Below, one piece after another: positions 8,578 to 19,327 of a stretch of 64,000 bases of DNA (its first letter is position 1; the number at the start of each line of letters is the position of its first letter). The translations under genes and the position numbers were made by a program. Under the pieces are notes generated by a model. That model saw nothing but the letters and a program-made list of their open reading frames with translations. It was not told the DNA's origin and made no database searches. This DNA is from Alphaproteobacteria bacterium (lineage in GTDB: Bacteria > Pseudomonadota > Alphaproteobacteria > Sphingomonadales > Sphingomonadaceae), in the NCBI GenBank assembly GCA_005883305.1, contig VBAC01000001.1, forward strand, positions 1,674,001 through 1,738,000, written 5' to 3'.

Positions 8578-8997
8578 TTACGCCGCCTCGAACTCTTCCT
8601 CGCCCATCACCGGGCCCGAATCCTGGCCCTTGGCGGCGGGGTCGCGGTCGACCAGTTCGATGATCCCCATAGGCGCTGCGTCCGAGGCGCGGATGCCGGC
8701 CTTGAGCACGCGGGTGTAGCCGCCCTCGCGCTCCTGGTAGCGCTTGGCCAGCACGTCGAACAGCTTCACCAGCTGGGCGTCGTCGAGCAGGCGCGCATGG
8801 GCCAGACGGCGGTTGGAAAGGCCGCCCTTCTTGGCCAGCGTGATCAGCTTCTCGACATAGGGGCGAAGCTCCTTCGCCTTCGGCAAAGTCGTCGTGATCT
8901 GTTCGTGCTTGATCAACGCGGCGGCCATGTTGCGGAACATGGCGATACGGTGGCTGGAGGTGCGGCCGAGCTTGCGGCCGCCGACGCGATGGCGCAT
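8578..8997 (-). CDS. rplQ: 50S ribosomal protein L17
   Basis: A 139-residue L17 with the family start [17 protein letters not shown], then [15 protein letters not shown] and [21 protein letters not shown]. The start ATG 8997 has GAAGGAAG upstream. In most bacteria rplQ follows rpoA in the alpha operon. Here no rpoA lies within reach: the upstream gene runs the other way, and rplQ has a promoter-like TTGACT-17-TCTAGG and its own terminator. L17 binds 23S rRNA near the exit tunnel. The identification is secure; the C-terminal acidic tail GEEEFEAA is a short extension. Confidence 0.97.
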   Translation of the reverse strand: MRHRVGGRKLGRTSSHRIAMFRNMAAALIKHEQITTTLPKAKELRPYVEKLITLAKKGGLSNRRLAHARLLDDAQLVKLFDVLAKRYQEREGGYTRVLKAGIRASDAAPMGIIELVDRDPAAKGQDSGPVMGEEEFEAA

Positions 8998-9118
8998 TTC
9001 AACTTCCTTCGTTCGTCCGGATGCCGTTTCAGGTACATCCGGCCAGGCCCTCGAACGGGGGAAGGCCCCAACCCCAAATGAAAAGAACGGGCGCCCGGCC
9101 CGTCCCCCTGCGCGCGGT

Positions 9119-9147
9119 CCTAGAGCGGATCGGGCCGCCCGAGTCAA
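9119..9147 (-). promoter_or_regulatory. Predicted sigma-70-type promoter of rplQ
   Basis: Minus strand: -35 TTGACT (9147-9142), 17-nt spacer, -10 TCTAGG (9124-9119). This leaves a leader of about 115 nt before the rplQ start, which contains a short GC-rich inverted repeat around GGGCGCCCGG. The -10 is weak against the E. coli consensus, but the -35 is five of six. Confidence 0.5.
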
Positions 9148-9220
9148 GCCGCCGCGGTCGGGCCATCCGCGTGTAAACGCATGTTATTGCGACTCCGGGC
9201 CGATCGGCTAAGCTTCGGCC

Positions 9221-9442
9221 ATGCCCTCCTACCAACTCTATCACATGGATCCTTATACCGGTCATATCGAACGGGCGGAGCAGCTGCACGCGTCCGACGA
9301 CGTCGCCGCGGTCCATGCGCTTCAGCAGCAGGAGGAAATCTATCCGCGCGAGCTGTGGCGTTCCGGCCGCAAGGTCGCGCGCATCGACGCGCTGCCGGCG
9401 CGTCGGCAGCGGGCGATGGCCGAACTGAACCTTCACTCCTAA
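9221..9442 (+). CDS. Small conserved hypothetical protein, 73 residues
   Basis: It reads PSYQLYHMDPYTGHIERAEQ, then a helix HASDDVAAVHALQQQEE, then WRSGRKVARID. The pattern (a YxLYxxDxxTGxI strand, an acidic helix rich in Ala, a final strand ending near ID) resembles small alphaproteobacterial proteins of unknown role that wrap one compact alpha/beta unit. No signal peptide. It is monocistronic and divergent from rplQ. Confidence 0.6.
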   Translation: MPSYQLYHMDPYTGHIERAEQLHASDDVAAVHALQQQEEIYPRELWRSGRKVARIDALPARRQRAMAELNLHS

Positions 9443-9646
9443 ACTGCGTTAATCCATTGCTGGGCGCCCCGGTCCCGGGCAACGTCGCGCCCCGCGGGGC
9501 GGGTCCGCCGCGGCGGGCCCGCCTACGTTCTCCTTGATCGAGAGTCTCGGATTTTCCCTGGCCGGTCCTAACGCTTGCCCCGCTCCCCTTCTTTCTGGCA
9601 CGCTGGTCAGCATCGCCAGCCCGCCGGACGAAGGGATTGCGCCTCC

Positions 9647-10891
9647 ATGGATTTTGACCTTACGGAACGGCAGGCTTTTTACCGGGATCGCGTGCGCGAC
9701 TTCATCGAGACTCGGATTCGGCCGCGCAATGGGGATTACAAATCGGGGCTCGCGAAGGGGGATCGCTGGCAGCCCATCCCGGTCATCGAGGAGCTGAAGC
9801 CGGTCGCTCGCGGCGAGGGCCTTTGGAACCTGTTCATGCCGCCGGGCCATGCATTGCCCCATGTCGACGAAAGCTTCCAGTTCGAGGGGACTCAGCTGAC
9901 CAACCTCGAATATGCCTTGTGCGCCGAGGAGATGGGGCGGCTGGCGTGGTCGAGCGAGGTGTTCAACTGCTCGGCGCCGGACACCGGCAACATGGAGGTG
10001 CTCCACCGCTACGGAACGCGCGAGCAGAAGGAGGAGTGGCTCAGGCCGCTGATGAACGGCGAGATCCGATCGGCCTTCCTGATGACCGAACCGGCGGTCG
10101 CCTCGTCCGACGCGACCAACATCGAATGCGACATCGCCCGCGACGGCGACGACTATGTGATCAACGGCCGAAAATGGTGGTCCTCGGGCGCGGGCGATCC
10201 GCGCTGCAAGGTCGCCATCCTGATGGGGAAGACCGACCGATCGGCCGACAGGCACCGCCAGCAATCGATGATCCTCGTGCCGCTCGACGCGCCGGGCCTG
10301 ACGGTCGAGCGGGCGCTCACCGTCTACGGCTTCGACGACGCGCCGCACGGCCATATGGAGATCGCTCTGAAGGACGTGCGGGTTCCGGCCACGAACCTTC
10401 TGCTGGGCGAAGGGCGCGGCTTCGAGATCGCGCAAGGGCGCCTGGGGCCGGGCCGAATCCACCATTGCATGCGCACGATCGGCGCGGCCGAGGAGGCGCT
10501 GAAGGCGATGGTCCTTCGGCTGCAGTCGCGCGTCGCCTTCGGCAAGAAGCTGATGGAGCATTCGATCTGGGAGCAGCGCGTGGCGCGGGCGCGGATCGAC
10601 ATCGACATGTCGCGGCTCTTGTGCCTCAAGGCCGCCGACCTGATGGACAAGGCCGGCAACAAGGCCGCCCAGGCCGAGATCGCGATGGTCAAGGTCCACG
10701 CGCCGCAAATGGCGCTGAGGATCATCGACGACGCGGTGCAGGCGCATGGCGGCGCGGGGGTGAGCCAGGATTTCGGGCTGGCGGCGAGCTGGGCGGGGAT
10801 AAGGACGCTGCGGCTCGCCGACGGGCCGGACGAGGTGCACAATAGGGCCATCGCGCGGCTGGAGTTCGCCAAGCATGCGCCGGCGGGCTGA
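9647..10891 (+). CDS. Acyl-CoA dehydrogenase
   Basis: A 414-residue flavoprotein with the acyl-CoA dehydrogenase order: N-terminal helical domain starting [19 protein letters not shown], the FAD/substrate loop [17 protein letters not shown], the beta domain with [13 protein letters not shown], and the C-terminal helical domain with [14 protein letters not shown] and [10 protein letters not shown]. It introduces the first double bond of beta-oxidation and passes electrons to ETF. The start ATG 9647 matches the family N-terminus. Followed by two SDR genes and a thiolase on the same strand, it looks like the first gene of an acyl-CoA degradation group; chain length or ring substrate is not readable. 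Confidence 0.9.
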   Translation: MDFDLTERQAFYRDRVRDFIETRIRPRNGDYKSGLAKGDRWQPIPVIEELKPVARGEGLWNLFMPPGHALPHVDESFQFEGTQLTNLEYALCAEEMGRLAWSSEVFNCSAPDTGNMEVLHRYGTREQKEEWLRPLMNGEIRSAFLMTEPAVASSDATNIECDIARDGDDYVINGRKWWSSGAGDPRCKVAILMGKTDRSADRHRQQSMILVPLDAPGLTVERALTVYGFDDAPHGHMEIALKDVRVPATNLLLGEGRGFEIAQGRLGPGRIHHCMRTIGAAEEALKAMVLRLQSRVAFGKKLMEHSIWEQRVARARIDIDMSRLLCLKAADLMDKAGNKAAQAEIAMVKVHAPQMALRIIDDAVQAHGGAGVSQDFGLAASWAGIRTLRLADGPDEVHNRAIARLEFAKHAPAG

Positions 10892-10912
10892 AGCGGTGGC
10901 CGCAAACAAAAA

Positions 10913-11014
10913 CCGTTCGTGTCGAGCGAAGTCGAGACACCCTTTCGAGCGCAGCCGAGAAATGAGCCTCGGCTTCGCTCGGCGGGGTCCCTCGACTTCG
11001 CTCGGGACGAACGG
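10913..11014. repeat. Rep-E palindromic repeat, copy 2
   Basis: It begins CCGTTCGTGTCGAGCGAAGT and ends CTTCGCTCGGGACGAACGG, the two ends being nearly complementary. It shares arms with copy 1 at 3049-3153. It occupies the gap between the acyl-CoA dehydrogenase and the SDR gene. Confidence 0.75.
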
Positions 11015-11050
11015 ACTTGGGAACCGCGTTCCTGCCAACTGGAGACATGC

Positions 11051-11827
11051 ATGACTGCTCTCTTCGATCTCACCGGCAAGGTCGCGATCGTCACCGGATC
11101 GTCGCGCGGCATCGGGCGGGCGATTGCCGAGGCGCTGGCCGATCATGGTGCGAAGGTGGTGATCTCAAGCCGCAAGGCCGAGGCGTGCCAGGAGGCCGCC
11201 GACGGGATCAACGCGCGGCATCCCGGCGCGGCGATCGTCGTCCCGGCGAACATCTCCTCGAAGGAGCAGCTTCAGAACCTCGTCGACGAGACCCGCCGCC
11301 AGCTCGGGCGGATCGACGTGCTGGTCTGCAACGCCGCGTCCAACCCCTATTACGGACCGATGGCGGGGATCAGCGACGAGCAGTTCCGCAAGATCCTGGA
11401 CAACAACGTCATCGCCAACCACTGGCTGATCCAGATGGCCGTGCCGGAAATGCTCGAGCGCGGCGAGGGCTCGATCGTCATCGTCAGCTCGATCGGGGGC
11501 CTGAAAGGCTCGCCGGTGATCGGCGCCTACAACATCTCCAAGGCCGCCGATTTCCAGCTCGCCCGCAACCTCGCCCAGGAATTCGGGCCTCGGCAGGTGC
11601 GGGTGAACTGCATCGCGCCGGGGCTGGTGCGGACCGATTTCGCCCGGGCGCTGTGGGAAAATCCCGACACGCTGAAGATGGTCACCGCGCACACGCCGCT
11701 GCAGCGGATCGGCGAGCCGCACGAGATCGCCGGCGCCGCCGTGTTCCTCGCCTCGCCGGCCTCGACCTTCATGACCGGGCAGGCGATCGTGGTGGACGGG
11801 GGGAGCACGGTGGGAGTGGGACTGTGA
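11051..11827 (+). CDS. SDR-family NAD(P)-dependent oxidoreductase
   Basis: A 258-residue classical short-chain dehydrogenase. The cofactor motif is TGSSRGIG (residues 16-23), NAAS is present, the catalytic Ser lies in IVSSIGG, and the YxxxK motif reads YNISK. The C-terminus has GQAIVVDGG. The start ATG 11051 follows CTGGAGACATGC. It sits in the acyl-CoA dehydrogenase/thiolase group and may act as a 3-hydroxyacyl-CoA dehydrogenase, but SDR substrates cannot be assigned from these motifs alone. Confidence 0.9.
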   Translation: MTALFDLTGKVAIVTGSSRGIGRAIAEALADHGAKVVISSRKAEACQEAADGINARHPGAAIVVPANISSKEQLQNLVDETRRQLGRIDVLVCNAASNPYYGPMAGISDEQFRKILDNNVIANHWLIQMAVPEMLERGEGSIVIVSSIGGLKGSPVIGAYNISKAADFQLARNLAQEFGPRQVRVNCIAPGLVRTDFARALWENPDTLKMVTAHTPLQRIGEPHEIAGAAVFLASPASTFMTGQAIVVDGGSTVGVGL

Positions 11828-11837
11828 CTCCCCTCCA

Positions 11838-11926
11838 CGTCATCCCCGCGAAAGCGGGGATCCAGCTTCTCTTTCGGAGGCCGGGTAGAGAAGGCAGCTG
11901 GATTCCCGCTTTCGCGGGAATGACGG
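11838..11926. repeat. Rep-B palindromic repeat, copy 2
   Basis: The left arm is CGTCATCCCCGCGAAAGCGG with GATCCAGCTT; the right arm is AGCTGGATTCCCGC with TTTCGCGGGAATGACG. It lies between the two SDR genes, 11 bp after the first and 10 bp before the second. Confidence 0.75.
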
Positions 11927-11936
11927 AGAAGAGCGA

Positions 11937-12692
<756 letters not shown>

Positions 12693-12703
12693 GGAACTGA
12701 CGC

Positions 12704-13858
12704 ATGCCCGAAGCCTATATCGTCAGCGCGGCGCGCACCGCCGGGGGCCGCAAGGGCGGGCGGCTCGCCGGCGTTCACCCGGTTGACCTCGCCGCGATCG
12801 CGCTCGACGCGGCGGCGGAGCGCTCCGGCATCGACCCCGCGGCGATCGACGACGTGATCATGGGCTGCGTGACCCAGGCGGGCGAGCAATCGCTCCACGT
12901 CGGGCGCAACGCGGTGCTGGCGTCCAGGCTGCTGCCTCAGAGCGTTCCGGCGGCGACCATCGACCGCCAGTGCGGCTCCTCGCAACAGGCGATCCACTTC
13001 GCGGCGCAGGCGGTGATGAGCGGAACTCAGGACGTGGTGATCGCCGCCGGGGTCGAGAGCATGACTCGCGCGCCGATGGGCCTGTCGGTGGTCGCCGACA
13101 AGGGCTTCAACCCGTTCCCGCCGAGCGTCACCGGCAAATACGGCGTGCCGATGTTCAGCCAGTTCATGGGCGCCGAGATGATCGCCCGCAAATATGGATA
13201 TTCACGCGAAAAGCTGGATGAATATGCGCTGCGAAGCCACCAGCGCGCCAAGGCCGCGACCGAGGCGGGGGCGTTCGGCGCGGAGATCGTGCCGGTGACG
13301 CTCGACGACGGCACGGTCCATTCGGTCGACGAGGGCATCCGCTTCGACGCCAGCATCGAGGGGATCGCGGCGGTCAAATTGCTCAAGGAGGACGGGGCGA
13401 TCAGCGCCGCCTCGGCCAGCCAGATCTGCGACGGATCGGCGGCGGTGATGATCGTCTCCGAAGCCGCGCTGAAGGCGCACGGCCTGACCCCGCTGGCGCG
13501 GATCCACAACCTCACCGTCACCGCCGGCGATCCCGTCATCATGCTCGAAGAGCCGCTCTTCGCCACCGACCGGGCGCTGAGGCGGGCCGGCATGACCATC
13601 GCCGACATCGACCTTTACGAGGTCAACGAGGCCTTCGCCCCGGTGCCGCTCGCCTGGCTCGGCCATGTCGGCGCGGACGCGGAGCGGCTCAACGTCAACG
13701 GCGGGGCGATCGCACTCGGCCATCCGCTCGGCGCCTCCGGGGCGAAGCTGATGACCACGCTCGTCCACGCGCTGCGCGCACGGGGGCTGCGCTACGGGCT
13801 GCAAACGATGTGCGAGGGCGGCGGAATCGCCAACGTGACGATCGTCGAGGCGCTCTAG
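12704..13858 (+). CDS. Thiolase (acetyl-CoA C-acyltransferase)
   Basis: A 384-residue thiolase that cleaves 3-ketoacyl-CoA, or condenses acetyl-CoA. The acyl-accepting Cys is in [10 protein letters not shown] (about residue 90). The catalytic His is in [12 protein letters not shown] and the second Cys in [21 protein letters not shown] is the classical signature. It begins 11 bp after the SDR and its 3' end overlaps the convergent S-formylglutathione hydrolase gene by 4 bp. The run dehydrogenase, SDR, SDR, thiolase suggests a complete chain-shortening module without its hydratase. Confidence 0.93.
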   Translation: MPEAYIVSAARTAGGRKGGRLAGVHPVDLAAIALDAAAERSGIDPAAIDDVIMGCVTQAGEQSLHVGRNAVLASRLLPQSVPAATIDRQCGSSQQAIHFAAQAVMSGTQDVVIAAGVESMTRAPMGLSVVADKGFNPFPPSVTGKYGVPMFSQFMGAEMIARKYGYSREKLDEYALRSHQRAKAATEAGAFGAEIVPVTLDDGTVHSVDEGIRFDASIEGIAAVKLLKEDGAISAASASQICDGSAAVMIVSEAALKAHGLTPLARIHNLTVTAGDPVIMLEEPLFATDRALRRAGMTIADIDLYEVNEAFAPVPLAWLGHVGADAERLNVNGGAIALGHPLGASGAKLMTTLVHALRARGLRYGLQTMCEGGGIANVTIVEAL

Positions 13859-14691
13859 GCGCCCAGCCGCTCCGCGTGCCAGCGCAGGTGCTCCGCCATG
13901 AAGGTCGAGATGAAATAATAGCTGTGGTCGTAGCCCGGCTGCATCCGAAGGGTCAGCGGGATGCCGGCCTTGGCGCAGGCCGCCTCGAGAAGCTCCGGCC
14001 GCAACTGCTCGGCGAGGAAGTTGTCGGCCCCGCCCTGATCGACCAGCAGCTCGGCTATGCGCGCCCCGTCCTCGATCAGCGCGACCGCGTCGTGCTTGCG
14101 CCAGGCACTGCGATCGTCCCCGAGATAGCGGCCGAGCGCTTTCTCTCCCCACGGCACCTGTGACGGCGCGACGATCGGCGCGAAAGCGGAGACGCTGCGG
14201 TAGGTTCCGGGGTTGCGCAGACTAAGCGTCAGCGCGCCGTGGCCACCCATCGAGTGGCCCATGATCCCCTGCCGGACCATGTCGGCCGGGAAAATCTCCG
14301 CGACGAGATCGGGCAGCTCAGTGGTGACGTAGGAATACATACGATAATTGGCGGCATAGGGCGCCTGAGTCGCATCGACGTAGAACCCGGCGCCCTGCCC
14401 GAAATCATAGGCCTCGTCGTCGGGCACGCCCTCCCCGCGCGGCGAGGTGTCGGGCGCGACGAAGATCAGGCCGAGCTCGGCGCACGCCGCGCGATATTCG
14501 CCCTTTTCGGTGACGTTGGCATGGGTGCAGGTGAGGCCGGAGAGATACCAGACCACCGGGCAGGGCGCGGTCTCGGCCCGGGGCGGCAGATAGACCGAGA
14601 AGGTCATGTCCGTGCCGGTCGCGGTGGACGGGTGGCGGTAGACGCCCTGAATGCCCCCGAAGGCGCGGGCTTGCGACAGCGTCTCGATCAC
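13855..14691 (-). CDS. fghA: S-formylglutathione hydrolase
   Basis: A 278-residue esterase-D family hydrolase that splits S-formylglutathione to formate and glutathione. The nucleophile Ser is in MGHSMGGHGAL (about residues 144-154). The oxyanion region is VVWYLSGLTCTHANV, DTSPRGEGVPDDEAYDFG is the family signature, and the catalytic His is in GYDHSYYF. It is the last gene of a minus-strand formaldehyde operon with the alcohol dehydrogenase at 15242-16354. Confidence 0.95.
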   Translation of the reverse strand: MIETLSQARAFGGIQGVYRHPSTATGTDMTFSVYLPPRAETAPCPVVWYLSGLTCTHANVTEKGEYRAACAELGLIFVAPDTSPRGEGVPDDEAYDFGQGAGFYVDATQAPYAANYRMYSYVTTELPDLVAEIFPADMVRQGIMGHSMGGHGALTLSLRNPGTYRSVSAFAPIVAPSQVPWGEKALGRYLGDDRSAWRKHDAVALIEDGARIAELLVDQGGADNFLAEQLRPELLEAACAKAGIPLTLRMQPGYDHSYYFISTFMAEHLRWHAERLGA

Positions 14692-14713
14692 GAGGCGCCG
14701 CCGCCCGCCGCGA

Positions 14714-14794
14714 TCAATGGCCGAAGATCAGCCAGAGAAGGATGATGACCGGGATCGGCACGCCGATCAGCCACAACAATAGTCCTTTTCCCAT
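14714..14794 (-). CDS. 26-residue membrane microprotein
   Basis: The sequence is MGKGLLLWLIGVP followed by IPVIILLWLIFGH: one hydrophobic helix interrupted by a Pro-x-Pro, with a basic start. ATG 14794 has CGGAG 9 bp upstream; TGA is at 14716-14714. It sits between the VOC gene and fghA, 22 bp from the latter, in the same direction. Very short Gly-Lys-starting membrane proteins of this shape occur in Proteobacteria without known function; this is recognised by pattern only. Confidence 0.65.
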   Translation of the reverse strand: MGKGLLLWLIGVPIPVIILLWLIFGH

Positions 14795-14854
14795 CTTCTA
14801 TGCTCCGCGATCGTTCGTCACGGGGGCAGAACGAGGGGTTCGGCGAGCGGTTCC

Positions 14855-15229
14855 TCACGAGGGTGTCGGGCGATGGAGCGCGCAGAGCTTGTTGCCGTCC
14901 GGATCGCGCAGATAGGCGAGGTAGAGCGACCCGAACGCGCCGCTGCGCAGCCCCGGCGGGTCCTCGATCGCCGTGCCGCCGCCGGCGAGCCCGCGCGCGT
15001 GCCAGGCATCAACCTCCTCCGGGCTGTCATAGGCGAAGCCGATCGTCGCGCCATTGGCATGGCAAGCGGGTTCGCCGTCGATCGGCCTGGTGGCCATGAA
15101 CACCGCGCCCCGGCGGCCGTAGCTGAGCCGCCCCTTGTCGTCGGGCCTAGCGTCCTTCTCGAACAAGGCGTCGTAGAAGCGCTTCGAGCGGCCCAAATCG
15201 TTCGATCCGACCATCATGTGGCTGAACAT
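14855..15229 (-). CDS. VOC (glyoxalase/bleomycin-resistance) family protein
   Basis: A 124-residue single VOC domain built of two beta-alpha-beta-beta-beta modules: FSHMMVGSNDLGRSKRFYDA first and TIGFAYDSPEEVDAWHARG second, ending YLRDPDGNKLCALHRP. One His (HMMV), a C-terminal Asp-Pro-Asp-Gly loop and Cys near the metal position are visible. It lies 12 bp after the formaldehyde dehydrogenase gene in the same operon and may handle a glutathione adduct, but this is inferred from position. Confidence 0.85.
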   Translation of the reverse strand: MFSHMMVGSNDLGRSKRFYDALFEKDARPDDKGRLSYGRRGAVFMATRPIDGEPACHANGATIGFAYDSPEEVDAWHARGLAGGGTAIEDPPGLRSGAFGSLYLAYLRDPDGNKLCALHRPTPS

Positions 15230-15241
15230 GGTGTTGCCTCC

Positions 15242-16354
15242 TCAGTAAATGACGACGCTGCGGATGCTCTCGCCCGCGTGCATCAGGTCGAAGCCCTTGT
15301 TGATCTCTTCCAGCGTCAAAACGTGGGTAATCATCGGGTCGATCGCGATCTTGCCCGACATATACCAGTCGACGATCTTCGGAACGTCGGTTCGCCCCCT
15401 GGCGCCGCCGAACGCCGTGCCGCGCCAGCTGCGCCCGGTGATCAGCTGGAACGGCCGCGTCGCGATCTCCTTGCCCGATTCCGCGACTCCGATAACGACC
15501 GACGTGCCCCAGCCGCGATGGCAGGCCTCCAATGCGGTGCGCATCACCTCGGTATTGCCGGTCGCGTCGAACGTATAATCGGCGCCGCCGTCGGTCAAAG
15601 CGAGGATCTCGGCGATCACTTCGTCGCGAGACTTGCCGCGGCCGTCGATGAAGTCGGTCATTCCGAACCTGCGGCCCCATTCCTCGCGGTCCGGGTTGAT
15701 GTCGACGCCGACGATCGGCCCCGCCCCCGCCAGCCTCGCGCCCTGGATCACGTTGAGCCCGATCCCGCCGAGCCCGAACACGACGACGCTCGCGCCGGGC
15801 TCGACCTTGGCCGTGTTGACCACCGCGCCGACCCCGGTCGTCACCCCGCAGCCGATATAGCAGCTGGTCTTGAACGGCGCGTCCTCGCGGATCTTCGCCA
15901 CGGCGATCTCCGGCAGGACGGTGAAGTTCGAGAAGGTCGAGCAGCCCATATAATGGTGGATCGCCCGGCCCTTGTAGGAGAAGCGGCTCGTCCCGTCGGG
16001 CATCACGCCTTTCCCCTGCGTGGCGCGGATCGCGGTGCACAGGTTGGTCTTGCCCGAGAGGCAGCTTTTGCATTGCCGGCATTCGGGGATGTAGAGCGGG
16101 ATGACATGGTCGCCGGGCGCCACGCTCGTCACCCCCGCGCCGACCTCGCGAACGATCCCCGCGCCCTCGTGCCCCAGGATCGAGGGGAACAGCCCCTCGC
16201 TGTCGAGCCCGTCCAGCGTATAGGCGTCGGTATGGCAGATGCCCGTGGCCATGATCTCGACCAGCACCTCGCCGGCCTTCGGCCCTTCGAGGTCGACCTC
16301 GACGATCTCCAGCGGCTTCCTGGCCTCGAAGGCGATGGCGGCGCGGGTCTTCAT
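15242..16354 (-). CDS. frmA: S-(hydroxymethyl)glutathione dehydrogenase / class III alcohol dehydrogenase
   Basis: A 370-residue zinc alcohol dehydrogenase of class III type. The catalytic zinc ligands are in GICHTDAYT and GHEGAGIV. The structural zinc cysteines are in [15 protein letters not shown]. The cofactor fold is [12 protein letters not shown] and the C-terminus reads [10 protein letters not shown]. It oxidises S-hydroxymethylglutathione to S-formylglutathione, which fghA in the same operon then hydrolyses. The start ATG 16354 gives the standard class III length. Confidence 0.96.
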   Translation of the reverse strand: MKTRAAIAFEARKPLEIVEVDLEGPKAGEVLVEIMATGICHTDAYTLDGLDSEGLFPSILGHEGAGIVREVGAGVTSVAPGDHVIPLYIPECRQCKSCLSGKTNLCTAIRATQGKGVMPDGTSRFSYKGRAIHHYMGCSTFSNFTVLPEIAVAKIREDAPFKTSCYIGCGVTTGVGAVVNTAKVEPGASVVVFGLGGIGLNVIQGARLAGAGPIVGVDINPDREEWGRRFGMTDFIDGRGKSRDEVIAEILALTDGGADYTFDATGNTEVMRTALEACHRGWGTSVVIGVAESGKEIATRPFQLITGRSWRGTAFGGARGRTDVPKIVDWYMSGKIAIDPMITHVLTLEEINKGFDLMHAGESIRSVVIY

Positions 16355-16407
16355 CGGAACTCGTCTCCTCGGCTGGCCGGGCTTCCGGCTGGAGCCTCAT
16401 TCACGCC

Positions 16408-17172
16408 CTAGGTCGAACGCCCGGCGCCGAACAGGTGGATGTGCAGGCGATCGGAATAGCTGAAGCCCGCCGCCATCACCGAGTCAATCAACGAGGCGCC
16501 GCGCGCGGTCAATTCCGCGCTGGTCGTGCCCTCGGGCATGACGAACACCCGGCCTGGCGGCAGGCCGATGTCCGCGGCGAGGGCCCGAACCGTTTCCACG
16601 TCCTCCGGCCCGCGCGCGACGAACTTGAATATCGCAGCCGGCAGCGCCGCCAGCGCGGCGAGCGTCCGCCGCCGGAGCGCCGCCTTGGGCTCGTTGCCGG
16701 AGTGGCCGAGCTTCGGGGAGACCACGAACAGGTCGACGAGCCGTGCCAGGCGGGCGCCGGGCACGATCGTTCCGTTGGTCTCGATCTCGATCGCAAGGCC
16801 CGGCTTGCGCGCGCTGAGCGCCTCGGCCAGCGCGATCAGTTCTTCCATCTGGATGAGGGGCTCGCCGCCGGTGACGACGATTCCGGGCGCCGGCAGAGCG
16901 AGGATTCGCTCGGCGACCTCCTCGAGAGGCAACCGAATCGTCTCCGCCGCGGGATCGAACTTGTGGGGAACGCCTTCGCGGTCGCGATCGTGCGGCCAAG
17001 GCGTGCCGTTCCAGTTCCACGTATAGGGCGTGTCGCACCAGGTGCAGCGCAGGTTGCAGCCGGCCAGCCGGACAAAGGTCCGCAGCCGGCCCGTTCGAGG
17101 CCCCTCGCCCTGCACCGAGCGAAAGATCTCCGGTTTCCCGGGCGCTTCGCACGCCAGCCAGAGCGAGGTCAC
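16408..17172 (-). CDS. queE: 7-carboxy-7-deazaguanine synthase (radical SAM)
   Basis: A 254-residue radical SAM enzyme of the preQ0 pathway that converts 6-carboxytetrahydropterin to 7-carboxy-7-deazaguanine. The cluster motif CNLRCTWCDTPY supplies the three Cys, preceded by SVQGEGPRTGR. SAM and glycine-rich motifs are VVTGGEPLIQ and IEIETNGT. The GTG start at 17172 overlaps the stop of the amidotransferase gene (GTGA). tgt, which uses the pathway product, is in this window at 58558-59685, but queC, queD and queF are not. Confidence 0.94.
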   Translation of the reverse strand: MTSLWLACEAPGKPEIFRSVQGEGPRTGRLRTFVRLAGCNLRCTWCDTPYTWNWNGTPWPHDRDREGVPHKFDPAAETIRLPLEEVAERILALPAPGIVVTGGEPLIQMEELIALAEALSARKPGLAIEIETNGTIVPGARLARLVDLFVVSPKLGHSGNEPKAALRRRTLAALAALPAAIFKFVARGPEDVETVRALAADIGLPPGRVFVMPEGTTSAELTARGASLIDSVMAAGFSYSDRLHIHLFGAGRST

Positions 17173-17843
17173 GACAGGAAGCGCCTGATCCACTCGCCGA
17201 CCCGCGCATTGTCGTTGGGCGAGTCCAAAGTGGCGATCGCGGCTTCGGGATCGGGCGTGCGGTCGTAGCGCTCGGCGATCAGCGCCTTGGCGAAAGCGGG
17301 GTCGAACTCCGGGTGGAACTGGAAGGAGATGGACGGGCCGTCGCTCCAGGCGAGCCCGGCATAAGGCGTGAAGACCGACGAGGCGATCACCTCGGCCCGC
17401 GGGGGCTGCTCGACCACCTGGTCCTGGTGCGAGGCGGGGACCGAGACGAGCGGGACAGTGTCCATCCACGGCTCGTGGCGGACGATCGGATAGCTCTGGA
17501 GCCCGACGCCCCAGCCCTTGGCCGATTTCTCGACCCGCCCGCCCAGCGCCTCGGCCATGATCTGGTGGCCGAAGCAGATGCCGACGAGCTTCGCCCGCTT
17601 GTGCGCGGCGCGAAGGAAGGTCTTGAGCGGCGCGATCCACGGCAGATCGTCATAGACGCCGGCCGGCGAGCCCGTGACGAGATAAGCGCCGTGCCGGCCG
17701 ACGTCGGGAGGCAGGGCGCCGGCGGCGACGTCGTAGCTCGTCGCCTTCATGCCGAGCAGATCCTCGAACATCGCCGGATAGCGCCCGAACCGCTCTTCCA
17801 GCGGCCCCGGCGGGGTTCCTGTTTCGAGGATGGCGAGGTTCAT
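17169..17843 (-). CDS. Class I glutamine amidotransferase-like protein
   Basis: A 224-residue stand-alone GATase. The nucleophile Cys is in VGICFGHQIMAEALGG, and the His-Glu pair is in FQFHPEFD. LVTGSPAGVYDDLPWI is the oxyanion strand. It resembles the free GMP-synthase-like amidotransferases rather than guaA itself, which is at 32682. The start ATG 17843 gives the usual short N-terminus (MNLAILETG). It is translationally coupled to queE, suggesting a linked role, but the acceptor substrate is unknown. Confidence 0.88.
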   Translation of the reverse strand: MNLAILETGTPPGPLEERFGRYPAMFEDLLGMKATSYDVAAGALPPDVGRHGAYLVTGSPAGVYDDLPWIAPLKTFLRAAHKRAKLVGICFGHQIMAEALGGRVEKSAKGWGVGLQSYPIVRHEPWMDTVPLVSVPASHQDQVVEQPPRAEVIASSVFTPYAGLAWSDGPSISFQFHPEFDPAFAKALIAERYDRTPDPEAAIATLDSPNDNARVGEWIRRFLS

Positions 17844-17862
17844 GGCCGGGAGCTTAGCTATT

Positions 17863-17980
17863 GAGTCACCCCGGCGAAAGCCGGGGCCATGGACCGAAGC
17901 GCATGATGTATGGCGACGACGCATTCGCCTCACCCTCAAGCACCAGTGTTCATGGGTCCCGGCTTTCGCCGGGATGACTC
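17863..17980. repeat. Rep-A palindromic repeat (~117 bp), copy 1
   Basis: Outer arms: GAGTCACCCCGGCGAAAGCC with GGGGCCATGGACCG on the left; GTTCATGGGTCCCGG with CTTTCGCCGGGATGACTC on the right. The central ~50 bp varies between copies. Four further copies are at 19833, 20859, 47945 and 56785. Three of the five are inside the arginine cluster. Confidence 0.85.
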
Positions 17981-17990
17981 CCACGTTCCT

Positions 17991-19220
<1,230 letters not shown>

Positions 19221-19248
19221 TTGAAATCCTTAGCAGACGCCGCCTTTG

Positions 19249-19314
19249 TTCCCCGGCGAAGGCCGGGGTCCAGGGCTGGGGCCCTCCTGGGCCCCGGCCT
19301 TCGCCGGGGAGCAA
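19249..19314. repeat. Rep-F palindromic repeat, uninterrupted copy
   Basis: The left arm CCCCGGCGAAGGCCGGGG (19251-19268) is followed by TCCAGGG; the right arm is CCCCGGCCTTCGCCGGGG. This is the intact form of the repeat split by the 34-bp element at 982-1122. It lies between argR and argG. Confidence 0.8.
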
Positions 19315-19327
19315 AAAAAGGTGCCAG

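Noticed and set aside
9443-9646. Possible small gene or RNA in the 200-bp gap before the acyl-CoA dehydrogenase
   Set aside because: Only GC-rich palindromes (CGCCCCGCGGGGCG and similar) without a T-run, ribosome binding site or coherent frame.
9647-9718. Earlier start for the acyl-CoA dehydrogenase (from 9575)
   Set aside because: The extra residues lack family similarity; MDFDLTERQ is the usual N-terminus.
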